From positions 1,178,001 to 1,242,000 of the forward strand of contig NZ_CP136600.1 of NCBI RefSeq assembly GCF_032911225.1: a stretch of DNA of 64,000 bases, read 5' to 3'. Position 1 is the first letter of the stretch. The number at the start of each line of letters is the position of its first letter. A program made the position numbers and the translations under genes. Positions 25,803 through 35,049 of the stretch are shown piece by piece. Below the pieces are notes generated by a model that had not been told where the DNA came from, ran no database searches, and was given only the letters and a program-made list of their open reading frames with translations. The stretch is from Thalassotalea fonticola. GTDB taxonomy: Bacteria; Pseudomonadota; Gammaproteobacteria; Enterobacterales; Alteromonadaceae.

Positions 25803-28433
25803 TTAATGGTTATTAGTCTGCTGTATTTGACTAAACATTTGTGTTGCTTGGATACGATTACTTACCCCAAGCTTTGCATAAGATGTTTTTAAATGAGTTT
25901 TAACTGTATTTATTGATACGCATAGTTGATCGGCTATTTGCTGGTTTGAATTTCCGCTGCCAAGTAATTGCATAACTTTTTGCTCTGCCATGGTTAAACT
26001 TTCAACCGACTGCATTTCAAAACGCTTTCTTATATCCAGGCCTTCAAAACGCTGACAAATCTCTTGCATAAAGGCCTTTCTACGCGGTGATAATTCAGTG
26101 AACGACCATTCATGGAGAAATTCAATAGCAACCTTATCAAGCCGTCCTAAATACTGAATGATATTTTTTTTACTGGCGATACTAATGACTTTCTTTAAGG
26201 TTACTTTAGCGCTGTTGATGTCTTTGGCGATAATATAAATATTCACTAAAAAAACCAAAGCTCTAACCTGTTGAAGCGTCCTTGATGATTGCTCAAACTC
26301 TAAAGCCACTTGCTTTAATTTGGCAATACAAGTTTCCATATCCCCTTTGGCCGATAACATTAAGCAATCTATCATTGCACCGTTATATAATAAGTGATTA
26401 TTTTCTGGTGTGTCGGTATTTATATTCTCAGCTTTGAAGGAATCATAGATTGTATTGGCTTCTTCGGGATTTGCGGTAAACAAGTAATAGCGGATCGCTT
26501 CATAATAAATTGGAATTTTAGAGGTCGTTAATTGTCTTGATTCTAACAGCTCAAGTAACTGTTCTATCATTACCTCTCTTTGTTCATTATCATTAAGATC
26601 GGTAAGCAATTGGATATGTGTGACATAATACCAGGCCAAAAATGATGGCTCAGCAATATAACTGATAATACTGCCTGATGCCTCAAAATAGCGCTTCGTG
26701 ACATCCAAATCACCGATAATATAAGCTGCCATACCGCGCATAATATTAACCAAATGAGCCAATTGGCTATCATGTTCTTGGCTATTGATAAAGGCAGTTA
26801 TTTCATCACATTTAGCTAAACACTGATTGGTATTGCCCTGAATAAATTCAAACATAGCCAAGGTAGCTTTGATCATCACTGTACTATAAAAAAGGCTGCC
26901 ACCGCGGGCAAAAAATGCAGCATCTTCACCTGTTTCTTTTAACTTTTCAAATTGGTTACTATGTAAGTAACCGATACATTGTACAACTCTTAGCGCATTC
27001 TCAAAATGTGGCAGCGTTAGTGGTCGTTTACTCATCGCATCATCAACTAGTTGATGGTAGCTGAAAAAGTTATCAGTCCAAGCCGCATGCGCAGCTTTTA
27101 CCGCTAACAATTTTATTTGTTCGCGCCCTTGTATTTTTAAATTTTGTTTGAGCATGTGTTCAAGGTTTTCAATAGCCTGTTGGCCTTTGCTATGCTGATA
27201 CGTAAGGGAATAATTCCAGGCTTGCAGCACTAAAAGGTAAACATTGGATAGCAGCACATCGTAAGGCAGCTGGCTGATTAACACATTAAAGCGCGGAAAA
27301 TTACCACTGGCAATGATAGCATTGCCATGCTCTTCCAATATCTCAACTGCATTTTGGTATTGCTCAGCTTTAATATAATGATCGACCGCTTCCAAATAAA
27401 TTTGGTGCGACAAATACCAATCGGCACAGCGTTGGTGCAATACCTTAATATCCTCAGGTTTGTGAATAGTGAGTTGCTGATATAAATAATCTTTGAGTAA
27501 CGGCTGCAGTGCAAACCACTCGAACCTTTCGGTAAGGTCGTTTTTATAAAGACGCATGATCGGAATTTTTTTTACAACGCTAGCTGAAAATTCCGACGAC
27601 TCGGTGATGGTATCGATTAATTGCTCACAGAGAAAGTCACTGATGGAAATCATCAACAACCATTGCTTTTCTTGTTCAGATAAGCCAACAATAATTTCTT
27701 CAACAAAATAAGCGGCTAGATTTTCTTCATTGCTTGAATTTGCTGTCCAGTGCGACAAATTTTTATGCATACTGATAATTGCAGGCCAACCACCGGTAAT
27801 GCTGAAAACATTAGTAACATCATCGTTAGTTAAAGGTGTTTGATTGAATTGCTCTGAGTATTGCTTGATTTCATCTATCGTGAACGCCAAATCATGAGCT
27901 TTTAGTTTGCAGACTTTTTCAGCGACATAGGCTTTAGCAATAGGAAAAGGCAAATCGACTCTACTGGCAATAATTACATTGATTTTTTTTGAGCTGTTTA
28001 AGATTAATTGCTGGAAAAAATCGGCAATAATAGCGTGATGAATAAAATGAAAGTCATCAAAAAACAAATAGATAGATTTTTTACATTGTTCCAGTTCAGC
28101 AATCAAATGATAGACAAAGCTTAATTGTGAAATGTTTTCATCATAAACTAAACCTTTGTTTACCAACCCTTGTGCCTTTAAAGCCTCCAGGAAATAAGTG
28201 AAAAAAAACTCTGCCTGATTGTCATCATTATCTAGACTGGTCCACACTACTAACCCCGATTGTTGCAAAATGTAGTTAGCATAATCGATCATCAAATAGC
28301 TTTTACCATAGCCGGCGGGCGCTTTGATAAACAAAAACTTAGTTTGATCAGTTAAAGAGATGCCTATTTTGTCTATTAAACGAGTTCTTCGATATAACTT
28401 TGCTGGTTTAATAGGAACTACATATTTTTGCAT
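25803..28433 (-). CDS. MalT-like LuxR-family regulator with ATPase domain
   Basis: An 876-residue signal-transduction ATPase regulator of the MalT/LAL class. Walker A APAGYGKS is at 38-45, a Walker-B-like hydrophobic run ending in DD (YLFFDDFHF) lies near 115-125, and a long helical TPR-like sensor region occupies about 350-790. The C-terminal LuxR helix-turn-helix (about 808-865) contains the NQQIADQLCVSINTVKTHLK recognition region. Such proteins bind an inducer and ATP, oligomerise, and activate transcription. It lies between the two operator-bearing genes (AraC and the set 2 dehydrogenase) without a palindrome of its own. It is a second candidate to bind the palindrome, as LuxR-type HTH dimers favour inverted repeats. 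Confidence 0.88.
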   Translation of the reverse strand: MQKYVVPIKPAKLYRRTRLIDKIGISLTDQTKFLFIKAPAGYGKSYLMIDYANYILQQSGLVVWTSLDNDDNQAEFFFTYFLEALKAQGLVNKGLVYDENISQLSFVYHLIAELEQCKKSIYLFFDDFHFIHHAIIADFFQQLILNSSKKINVIIASRVDLPFPIAKAYVAEKVCKLKAHDLAFTIDEIKQYSEQFNQTPLTNDDVTNVFSITGGWPAIISMHKNLSHWTANSSNEENLAAYFVEEIIVGLSEQEKQWLLMISISDFLCEQLIDTITESSEFSASVVKKIPIMRLYKNDLTERFEWFALQPLLKDYLYQQLTIHKPEDIKVLHQRCADWYLSHQIYLEAVDHYIKAEQYQNAVEILEEHGNAIIASGNFPRFNVLISQLPYDVLLSNVYLLVLQAWNYSLTYQHSKGQQAIENLEHMLKQNLKIQGREQIKLLAVKAAHAAWTDNFFSYHQLVDDAMSKRPLTLPHFENALRVVQCIGYLHSNQFEKLKETGEDAAFFARGGSLFYSTVMIKATLAMFEFIQGNTNQCLAKCDEITAFINSQEHDSQLAHLVNIMRGMAAYIIGDLDVTKRYFEASGSIISYIAEPSFLAWYYVTHIQLLTDLNDNEQREVMIEQLLELLESRQLTTSKIPIYYEAIRYYLFTANPEEANTIYDSFKAENINTDTPENNHLLYNGAMIDCLMLSAKGDMETCIAKLKQVALEFEQSSRTLQQVRALVFLVNIYIIAKDINSAKVTLKKVISIASKKNIIQYLGRLDKVAIEFLHEWSFTELSPRRKAFMQEICQRFEGLDIRKRFEMQSVESLTMAEQKVMQLLGSGNSNQQIADQLCVSINTVKTHLKTSYAKLGVSNRIQATQMFSQIQQTNNH

Positions 28434-28594
28434 ACTATTGATGTACCTAAATATTTAATATTAAAACACAGAGAATAATTAACTATTATTACCATTAACC
28501 ATAGCAGATTATTTTGCTATTTTAATACGAAGATTGAAAACATTTATCTGCTAATTTAGCTATTGATGATGGCAGTTTATTAAAGTAAAAAATG

Positions 28595-28615
28595 GCGTAA
28601 AACAATGTTTTACAC
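28595..28615 (-). terminator. terminator after set 2 acyl-CoA dehydrogenase
   Basis: On the minus strand GGTGTAAAAC-ATT-GTTTTACGCC is followed by ATTTTTT, 32 nt past the stop at 28648. One G-T pair in the stem. Confidence 0.75.
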
Positions 28616-28647
28616 CAATTTTAAAATGATTAAATACTAAATTTTAG

Positions 28648-29928
28648 TTATGTTAAGCCATATTTATCTTTATAAATTTGACTTAACATGGTGCCACCTT
28701 TTAACGATAATACGTTGTTTTCACCATCGGTGATCAAACCTGCACGGGCATCTCTAAATAGCTTTTCAAGCGGGTACTCTTTAGTTAACCCATTACCCCC
28801 AAACATTTGTAGCGCTTCGCTAGTTACATCCACTGAAGTTTTGGTAACAAAAGTTTTTGCTGTAGCACTGCCAAGTAAGTGTGGGCCATTAGGGCCATAG
28901 TTATAATTAAATGCACGATGCGCCATTCCTCGACATGCTTCAACATTTCTGAACATATCAAATAAACGCGCTCGTACACTTTGATGATTGATGATTTCGC
29001 CACCACCTTGTTTACGTTCATGCACGTAAGTAAGAGCGTGTTCATATGCAGCTCTGGCAATGCCTGTATAGGTGATACTCATTTCCATATTGCCAAACGT
29101 TAATGATCCGAAGAAGCTAGGATATGCTTGTTCTTTGCCAGCAATAACATAACTCATTGGCACTCGTACTTCATCAAAGTACAGTTCGCCTTGTGGCAAT
29201 GAGCGCAAACCAAGTTTTTCAAGTGGCAAGCCGCGAGAAAACCCAGGTAGATCAAATGGCACTAATACCCCGACATAATGAAGACCGCCATCTTCACGAT
29301 AAATGCCATCGCCATAGTCACATTGGGTGTACATTAGGCCACATTCAGCCAATGGTGCGCCAGAAACCCAAGCAGATGTTTGCCCAGAAATCACCAGTTC
29401 ATCACCATCAACACGGGCAATTAAATTACCACGACCATGTTTTGAGCCAGGAATCGCTTCGGTTTTATCAATATCGAGTACATCACTGCCTCTATCTGGT
29501 TGCGTGCCAATCCAGCAGCCACGTAAATGGCCAAAACGTTCAATTAACTCAGCATTGCCTGTACCTACAGCAGTAATTGCGGCGAAATGAGTAACCATGG
29601 CTAATAACGTTAGGCCCGCATCTCCCCAAGCAAATTCTTCAAGGATAATAGGTAGGATACGAGCTTTTTCTTCATCAGTCATGCCACCTATCGCTTCTAA
29701 ATCAAAAATACCTGACTCGTGTAATTTGTCATAAAACTCCCATACAGGAGAATCTTCTGCTACTGCTTGCTCAGCAGTTAGCTTGTCCATTTTTTCGCCA
29801 ATTGGACGCATGACCTCTTCAGCAAAACGGTGTGCTACTTCTTGAATAGCTAGCTCTTCTTCGCTCATCAGACCTTCTAAACCGGTAAGGCCTAATTTCG
29901 GTAGAGGTACTTCATTTAATACAAACAT
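28648..29928 (-). CDS. acyl-CoA dehydrogenase, catabolic set 2
   Basis: A 426-residue paralogue of the enzyme at 8716-9993, with matching ends (MFVLNEVPLPKLGLTGLEG; Asp401 in TDGENN at the usual catalytic Glu position; GGNGLTKEYPLEKLFRDAR). Long blocks are identical between the two, for example FGNMEM and YVHERKQGG, while the middle beta domain has diverged. It is therefore an old duplicate rather than a recent copy. It is transcribed alone from a promoter with a perfect palindrome 65 nt upstream. It probably handles a related intermediate or a different cycle of the same pathway. Confidence 0.9.
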   Translation of the reverse strand: MFVLNEVPLPKLGLTGLEGLMSEEELAIQEVAHRFAEEVMRPIGEKMDKLTAEQAVAEDSPVWEFYDKLHESGIFDLEAIGGMTDEEKARILPIILEEFAWGDAGLTLLAMVTHFAAITAVGTGNAELIERFGHLRGCWIGTQPDRGSDVLDIDKTEAIPGSKHGRGNLIARVDGDELVISGQTSAWVSGAPLAECGLMYTQCDYGDGIYREDGGLHYVGVLVPFDLPGFSRGLPLEKLGLRSLPQGELYFDEVRVPMSYVIAGKEQAYPSFFGSLTFGNMEMSITYTGIARAAYEHALTYVHERKQGGGEIINHQSVRARLFDMFRNVEACRGMAHRAFNYNYGPNGPHLLGSATAKTFVTKTSVDVTSEALQMFGGNGLTKEYPLEKLFRDARAGLITDGENNVLSLKGGTMLSQIYKDKYGLT

Positions 29929-29992
29929 GTTATTTCCAGATATTTATTTAAGGAGTATGCTGTTAAGCTAATCCTTTCATAAACGTTCAGAA

Positions 29993-30008
29993 TCACCCTG
30001 TCGGGTGA
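29993..30008. promoter_or_regulatory. regulon palindrome, perfect (set 2 dehydrogenase)
   Basis: TCACCC-TGTC-GGGTGA, 65 nt upstream of the start at 29928. The left flank GTTCAGAA is shared exactly with the copy at 37895-37910. Confidence 0.75.
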
Positions 30009-30052
30009 TATTTTTAAATTTAAAAATATAAAATTAAAAAACCATGTAAAAG

Positions 30053-30853
30053 CTATTGAGTTTTAGCTACAAAATTTCGTATTAATTGCGGCCAATGTTG
30101 AAGATCAGAATATTTATCTGCAATATAAAGTTCTGTATTTGCCATTATTTGATGTAATTCAGTAGCAGTTTCGACTGGATGGCTTGGATCTCCAGTCCAT
30201 GCCAAAATAAGCGTAGGAAGGTTAATCGATTTAAGTTCTTCCTTAGAAGGTAGATCAGTCAAAGCAGCCCCTTTGAACAGATTTGACAAGGTCTTTCTTT
30301 TTATTGGTTTTATTCCTTCAAAAACTCCTTGAATGTTTTCTTTCTTTGCCGCAACTAACCAGGCAGGAAGCAAGCGTTCAGGTTTTCTAGCCATTAGTTT
30401 TGCCAAAATCCTGCCGCCCAGTAAACCACCAACAGTTGCGAGTTTATGGTAAAGTTTTCCTTGCTCAGCTCTTGTATGCCATGCGGTTGGCGGGTTCATT
30501 AAGATCATACTTTTAATACGTTTGGGAGCAAGCATGGCTGAATAAATAGTGGTAGCACAGCCCATTGATTGTCCACCGGCAATAAATGTATCCACGCCAA
30601 CCTCATTGGCAACTGACAACATGTCATTGGCTAAATTTTTCCAATGGTAATCAGATGGTGAATTTGATGCTTGTGTTTTACCATGACCACGAGCATCATA
30701 GCGCACTAGCTTTGCTTCTTTTGAAAACTTGTGCCATTGAAAAATATCCAATAAATCTTCACTTTCAATGCTTGCCGTTAAACCATGGCCCCAAACGAGT
30801 ACTTCACCCTCGCCTTCTACTTCAACATTAAATTCTAAACTATTTATTTTCAT
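30053..30853 (-). CDS. alpha/beta hydrolase
   Basis: A protein of about 266 residues with the alpha/beta hydrolase fold. It has an oxyanion HG motif (WGHGLTA, about 21-27), the RGHG segment at 55-58, nucleophile Ser96 in GGQSMGCA, a probable acid Asp in LAWTGDPSHP, and the catalytic His near the end in DLQHWPQ. I start at ATG 30853 (MKINSLEF), which has GAAGG 6 nt before it. The longer frame from 30916 adds 21 residues without a ribosome site. No signal peptide, so it is cytoplasmic: an esterase, thioesterase or C-C hydrolase in the pathway. It lies between the receptor and the dehydrogenase of set 2 and has no set 1 counterpart. Confidence 0.82.
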   Translation of the reverse strand: MKINSLEFNVEVEGEGEVLVWGHGLTASIESEDLLDIFQWHKFSKEAKLVRYDARGHGKTQASNSPSDYHWKNLANDMLSVANEVGVDTFIAGGQSMGCATTIYSAMLAPKRIKSMILMNPPTAWHTRAEQGKLYHKLATVGGLLGGRILAKLMARKPERLLPAWLVAAKKENIQGVFEGIKPIKRKTLSNLFKGAALTDLPSKEELKSINLPTLILAWTGDPSHPVETATELHQIMANTELYIADKYSDLQHWPQLIRNFVAKTQ

Positions 30854-30957
30854 TTTAGCCTTCGTTTGATACCTGGTTAATAAATTTGATTGTTTAGCTA
30901 ATTTAAACTGTAACATTAATTGAATATATTTAAATTCGCTTTACCTTAGGAAATAAA

Positions 30958-30988
30958 AAACCACCAGATTTAAAAAAACTGGTGGTTT
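30958..30988 (-). terminator. terminator after set 2 receptor
   Basis: AAACCACCAG and CTGGTGGTTT form a 10-bp stem around an 11-nt loop, and on the minus strand a T-run follows. It is 65 nt past the receptor stop. Confidence 0.85.
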
Positions 30989-31053
30989 CAATCAGAGTCA
31001 CACTAGGTAATCAACTTACCTAAATGAAGTTATTTGACGTACCATTTCAGAAA

Positions 31054-33453
31054 CTAGAAATGGTACGTACCTTGTACTGTAACAGTACGTGGTGCATCGG
31101 TATAACCAATATAACCACCAGCAACTAATGGCGTGTCTAAACCAGCAGAAAATGTTGTTTCATCTGTTAAGTTTTTGCCAATTAAAGATACATCCCAAGT
31201 ATCCTCAGCAGACGCTAACGACAGCATCAAATTTACTTTACTGAATGAGTCTTGTTTTAAGTTTTCATCAAGATCGCTATCAACATAGTATTCATCAGAA
31301 AAATTAACATTTAACCGTGCAGCAAATAATAGTGAGCTACCGATTTCTGTCTCGTAGTCTAAGAAAAGCGATGCTGACATTTCAGGCGCGAACGGTGTTG
31401 TTTCATCAGTTAAATCACAAATAGTTTGTGGGTTTACCGGATCTTTAAGAATTGGAGCTGTACATGGACCATTTGAGTAGTCGTCATAAGTAGAGTCTAA
31501 AAATGACAGAGAACCACTAAATGTCCAGTTATCACTTAGTACATATGCGCCATCAAATTCGACACCTTGTGTTGTTGACTCTGCAGCATTACCAACACTA
31601 AAGCCAGTACCTGTCCATGACGTAACTTGCAGGTTATCAAATGTGGTGTGAAATACAGCCACATTTAAACGAGCTAGGCCATCAAGAAAATCTGATTTCA
31701 CCCCTAATTCAAGACCTAATGCTTCTTCATCTTCAAACACCATATCTTCTTCTGCAGCAGCGGTATCAGAGTTAAAACCACCGGCTTTGAAACCCTCTTC
31801 AGCAGTGGCATAAATCATCATGTCATCATTAACATCGTACTGAATTTTGACTGATGGGGTAAAGTGTGACTCGTCATAACTATCAGTGTACTCAGGTGTT
31901 TTCACATTAACGGCTAATGCTACCGCGGTAAATGCACTGTTTGCATCAGCTGGAATTAAATTGTCAAAGGTATGATTTAATTGTACTTCACCATGGGCAC
32001 TTTGGCGGAACACATCTTTTGTATCATCGGTGTACCGACCGCCAACAGTTAAACGTAACGCATCAGTAAAATGATAAGTACCTTGGAAGAATGCCGACAA
32101 GGTTTCGGTTTCCTGGTTAAAGTTCGATACTCGGTCTAACGACTCAGGCGCAAAGCCGATGTCGGTAAAACTTAACCCACCTAACGCATCTCTAGGTGCG
32201 TTGTAAGCTGGCATTAATGCCGGAGTGATTGACGCAACATCAATGTGAGTTGCCACATCCATTACTAAGTCTGAATCTGAGTAATAAATCCCGGTAATGT
32301 AATCAAATCTGCCACCAAGTGAACTGGCAAACCGAATTTCATGACTGGTTTGATCAAAATCATGGTCATCGGTAGTATGTAAAAACGGGAACGGCATATA
32401 ATCTAAATCTTGGTGTTCAATTGACTCATAAGCGCTGTAACCGCCTGTATAAGATAAAACACCGCCGGCTAAATCATAATCAATATTCAAGGCAACGTTA
32501 TCCGCTTCTACCCCACGAAATTCACCTTCATAGGCATTATCAGAACTTCGGGTATCGTCTAAACTGGTTTCAAAATCATCTTGCACACTTGGAATCACCG
32601 CACCAAGAATAAAACCGGCTAAACCATCTAATGGCTTTGCACTGATAAATTGCGAGGTGCTACCAACACTTTCTGTTTCCGAGTTTTCTGCTTTAAAATG
32701 CACAGATAAGTCATCTATTGGCTGCCAATGAAGAGACAAGCGAACAATCGTTTCCTCTGATTGTGACTCATCTCTGTCTAAGTTATTATTCACCATGTAA
32801 CCGTCAGAAGAAGAATCTTTTACAGCTAAGCGATAACCCAACTCATCTGTTATACCACCAGCAAGTACGCCAGTTAAGCCTTGGCTATTATATTCAGGTT
32901 CATACTCTGCGATAACTTTACCTTCAAAATCTGAACCGGCTTCGGCTTTCGCTGTACTAAGGTTTAATGTGCCGGCAATGGTATTTTTACCAAATAAGAT
33001 GCCTTGCGGACCACGCAAAATTTCAGCACGTTCCAAGTCTAAAAACGGGGCACGAAATTGCTTACTGCGGCCCATGTAAATGCCATCAATGAACATACCT
33101 ACCGATTGCTCAAACGAGCGGTTGTTACCTGAGCCAACACCGCGCATAAAGATATTGGTGTTAATGGCATTTTCAGAAATACTTAAGTTTGGCACATAAT
33201 CAGATATTTCTGATAAATCTTGTATCGCTGATTTTTCAATCTTGTCACCGTTTATGGCAGTAATTGACATTGGCACTGACTGAACACTTTGTGAACGCTT
33301 TGTTGCCGTTACTTTGATTACTTCAAGACCTTTTAACTTTTCACCTTCGACTTCTTCTGCTGCAGTTGCATTGCTGCTAATAAAAAGTGTGGCACCAATG
33401 GCTAATGCAAGTTTGCTCTTTCGTAAATTCTGACTATTTGTAATAAATTTCAT
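31054..33453 (-). CDS. TonB-dependent outer-membrane receptor, set 2
   Basis: A 799-residue TonB-dependent receptor, paralogous to 14172-16604. The signal peptide ends near SNATAAEE, the TonB-box-like LEVIKVTATKR follows, and the plug contains RAEILRGPQGILFGKNTIAG. The barrel ends in GTYHF. The plug domains of the two paralogues are nearly superimposable, whereas extracellular loop regions differ in length and sequence, which fits recognition of related but distinct ligands. It starts 100 nt after the set 2 thiolase and probably shares its transcript. A strong terminator follows. Confidence 0.92.
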   Translation of the reverse strand: MKFITNSQNLRKSKLALAIGATLFISSNATAAEEVEGEKLKGLEVIKVTATKRSQSVQSVPMSITAINGDKIEKSAIQDLSEISDYVPNLSISENAINTNIFMRGVGSGNNRSFEQSVGMFIDGIYMGRSKQFRAPFLDLERAEILRGPQGILFGKNTIAGTLNLSTAKAEAGSDFEGKVIAEYEPEYNSQGLTGVLAGGITDELGYRLAVKDSSSDGYMVNNNLDRDESQSEETIVRLSLHWQPIDDLSVHFKAENSETESVGSTSQFISAKPLDGLAGFILGAVIPSVQDDFETSLDDTRSSDNAYEGEFRGVEADNVALNIDYDLAGGVLSYTGGYSAYESIEHQDLDYMPFPFLHTTDDHDFDQTSHEIRFASSLGGRFDYITGIYYSDSDLVMDVATHIDVASITPALMPAYNAPRDALGGLSFTDIGFAPESLDRVSNFNQETETLSAFFQGTYHFTDALRLTVGGRYTDDTKDVFRQSAHGEVQLNHTFDNLIPADANSAFTAVALAVNVKTPEYTDSYDESHFTPSVKIQYDVNDDMMIYATAEEGFKAGGFNSDTAAAEEDMVFEDEEALGLELGVKSDFLDGLARLNVAVFHTTFDNLQVTSWTGTGFSVGNAAESTTQGVEFDGAYVLSDNWTFSGSLSFLDSTYDDYSNGPCTAPILKDPVNPQTICDLTDETTPFAPEMSASLFLDYETEIGSSLLFAARLNVNFSDEYYVDSDLDENLKQDSFSKVNLMLSLASAEDTWDVSLIGKNLTDETTFSAGLDTPLVAGGYIGYTDAPRTVTVQGTYHF

Positions 33454-33553
33454 TAAATTCCTCTCCTAAAGGTAAATTCTATTTTGTTGTTTTTATTATT
33501 TTTATTTGATGTTTAATTGCTTAATGCAAAACAAAGCTCATTTAAAATGAGGT

Positions 33554-34747
33554 TTATGTTGTTCTTTCAAAAATGTTGACAAAACCAGAGCTGCCAATTC
33601 CCCCGTTGTGTTGTAGAGCGATTCTTGCGTGTTCAACTTGTCGTTGACCACATTGACCTCTTAGTTGTTTAACTAATTCGGTTATTTGTGCAAGTCCGGT
33701 TGCGCCTAACGGATGCCCTTTTGCCATCAACCCACCAGATGGGCCGATAACAACTTTGCCACCGTAGGTATTCTGTCCTTCTAGAATAAATTTTTCTAAA
33801 TCATCATCAGCACATAACCCTAATGCTGAATAGGTGAAGATTTCATTACTGGTAAAGCAGTCATGTAATTCAATAACATCAATATCATCAGGGCCAACCC
33901 CGGCACTTTCATAGGCTTGCTTACATGCTTCACGGCTTAATGCGCCAAACGTGACGTCGAGTACATTCGAAGTGAAATACTCAGGTTTATCGCTACACCA
34001 ACTTGAGCCTTTTAAAGTAATACTGATATCTAGGTTATGTTTTTTGGCAAACTCTTCACTACAAACAATTACGCTGGCAGCACCACAACTTGGTGGACAA
34101 GCAAACAACTTACGCAAGCCACGATAAAGTGCTGGCTGCTCTAGCACTTGTTCAACAGTTAGTAGCTCACGATAAATTGCATAAGGATTAAATTCGGCGT
34201 GTTTTCTAGCTTTTACTGCGATGCTTGCCAGTGCTTGTTCACTTATATTGTAATCGTTCATTAATGCTTCAGCTTGGCAACCAAACATTAATACTGCCGG
34301 AGGTAATTGCGCTTCGTGCAGGTCTAGTCCCATCAAATTAACAATGGCATCGGTGTGACGTTGCAGCGGACTTGTTCTGTCTGGGTACATCATCTCGATG
34401 GCGCCAGGTGCCATTTGCTCAAATCCTAAAGCCATAACGCATTCTGAAATACCGTATTCAACCGCCTGTGCCGCCAAGGCAAACGCGGTTGAACCACTAG
34501 CACAGTTATTATTCACATTAGTGACTGGAATACCGGTCATACCTATGCCATAAAGTGCAGCTTGGCCTGAACAACTATCGCCTTGCACATAAGAGGTAAA
34601 TGCCTGTTCAATTAAGGAATAATCTAAACCTGCATCAGTTAATGCTACCCGTCCAGCATTGGCGCCCATAACTTGGTAACCGTCACTTTGACCAGGCTTT
34701 TTAAATGGCACCATACCAACACCACAAATTACTACTTTTCTAGTCAT
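33554..34747 (-). CDS. SCP2-type thiolase / lipid-transfer protein, set 2
   Basis: A 397-residue paralogue of the set 1 thiolase. Cys82 lies in NVNNNCASGST, HDCFTSNE and GGLMAKGHPLGATG are intact, and the block ACPPSCGAASVIVCSEEFAKK is shared. The predicted step is thiolytic release of acetyl- or propionyl-CoA from a 3-ketoacyl-CoA. In set 2 it is separated from the synthetase by a 302-nt gap containing its own palindrome, whereas in set 1 the two genes are 9 nt apart. The operon has therefore been rearranged after duplication. GGAT precedes the ATG. Confidence 0.88.
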   Translation of the reverse strand: MTRKVVICGVGMVPFKKPGQSDGYQVMGANAGRVALTDAGLDYSLIEQAFTSYVQGDSCSGQAALYGIGMTGIPVTNVNNNCASGSTAFALAAQAVEYGISECVMALGFEQMAPGAIEMMYPDRTSPLQRHTDAIVNLMGLDLHEAQLPPAVLMFGCQAEALMNDYNISEQALASIAVKARKHAEFNPYAIYRELLTVEQVLEQPALYRGLRKLFACPPSCGAASVIVCSEEFAKKHNLDISITLKGSSWCSDKPEYFTSNVLDVTFGALSREACKQAYESAGVGPDDIDVIELHDCFTSNEIFTYSALGLCADDDLEKFILEGQNTYGGKVVIGPSGGLMAKGHPLGATGLAQITELVKQLRGQCGQRQVEHARIALQHNGGIGSSGFVNIFERTT

Positions 34748-34869
34748 TGTTTATCCTGTTTTTCAAATGGCTGATTATGTAACAAGCCGTTTTTTTCAGC
34801 TTTGCTTTGCTATTGAATTACAATTAATTACCTTTAGAAATAAACTAATCGGTAATCGTTTACTGTGAT

Positions 34870-34885
34870 TCACCCTATCGGGTGA
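34870..34885. promoter_or_regulatory. regulon palindrome, perfect (set 2 thiolase/receptor unit)
   Basis: TCACCC-TATC-GGGTGA, 123 nt upstream of the thiolase start at 34747. The right flank TATTATTAAAAA resembles that at 8631 and 29993. The remainder of the 302-nt gap (34886-35005) shows no gene. Confidence 0.75.
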
Positions 34886-35005
34886 TATTATTAAAAACAT
34901 TCAACAAAGTATAAATTATCGATTAATAACAGTCAGTTATAAGCAAAGACCTTTATATAAAACATTACTAATTACTGGTTTTATTACCTTTTTAACAATA
35001 TAAAA

Positions 35006-35029
35006 AAGGCCACCAACTTTGGTGACCTT
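35006..35029 (-). terminator. terminator after set 2 acyl-CoA synthetase
   Basis: AAGG-c-CACCAA pairs with TTGGTG-a-CCTT (one mismatch), followed on the minus strand by TTTTTTATA, 21 nt past the synthetase stop. Confidence 0.75.
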
Positions 35030-35049
35030 AAAGTTTTTGCTATGGAGAG

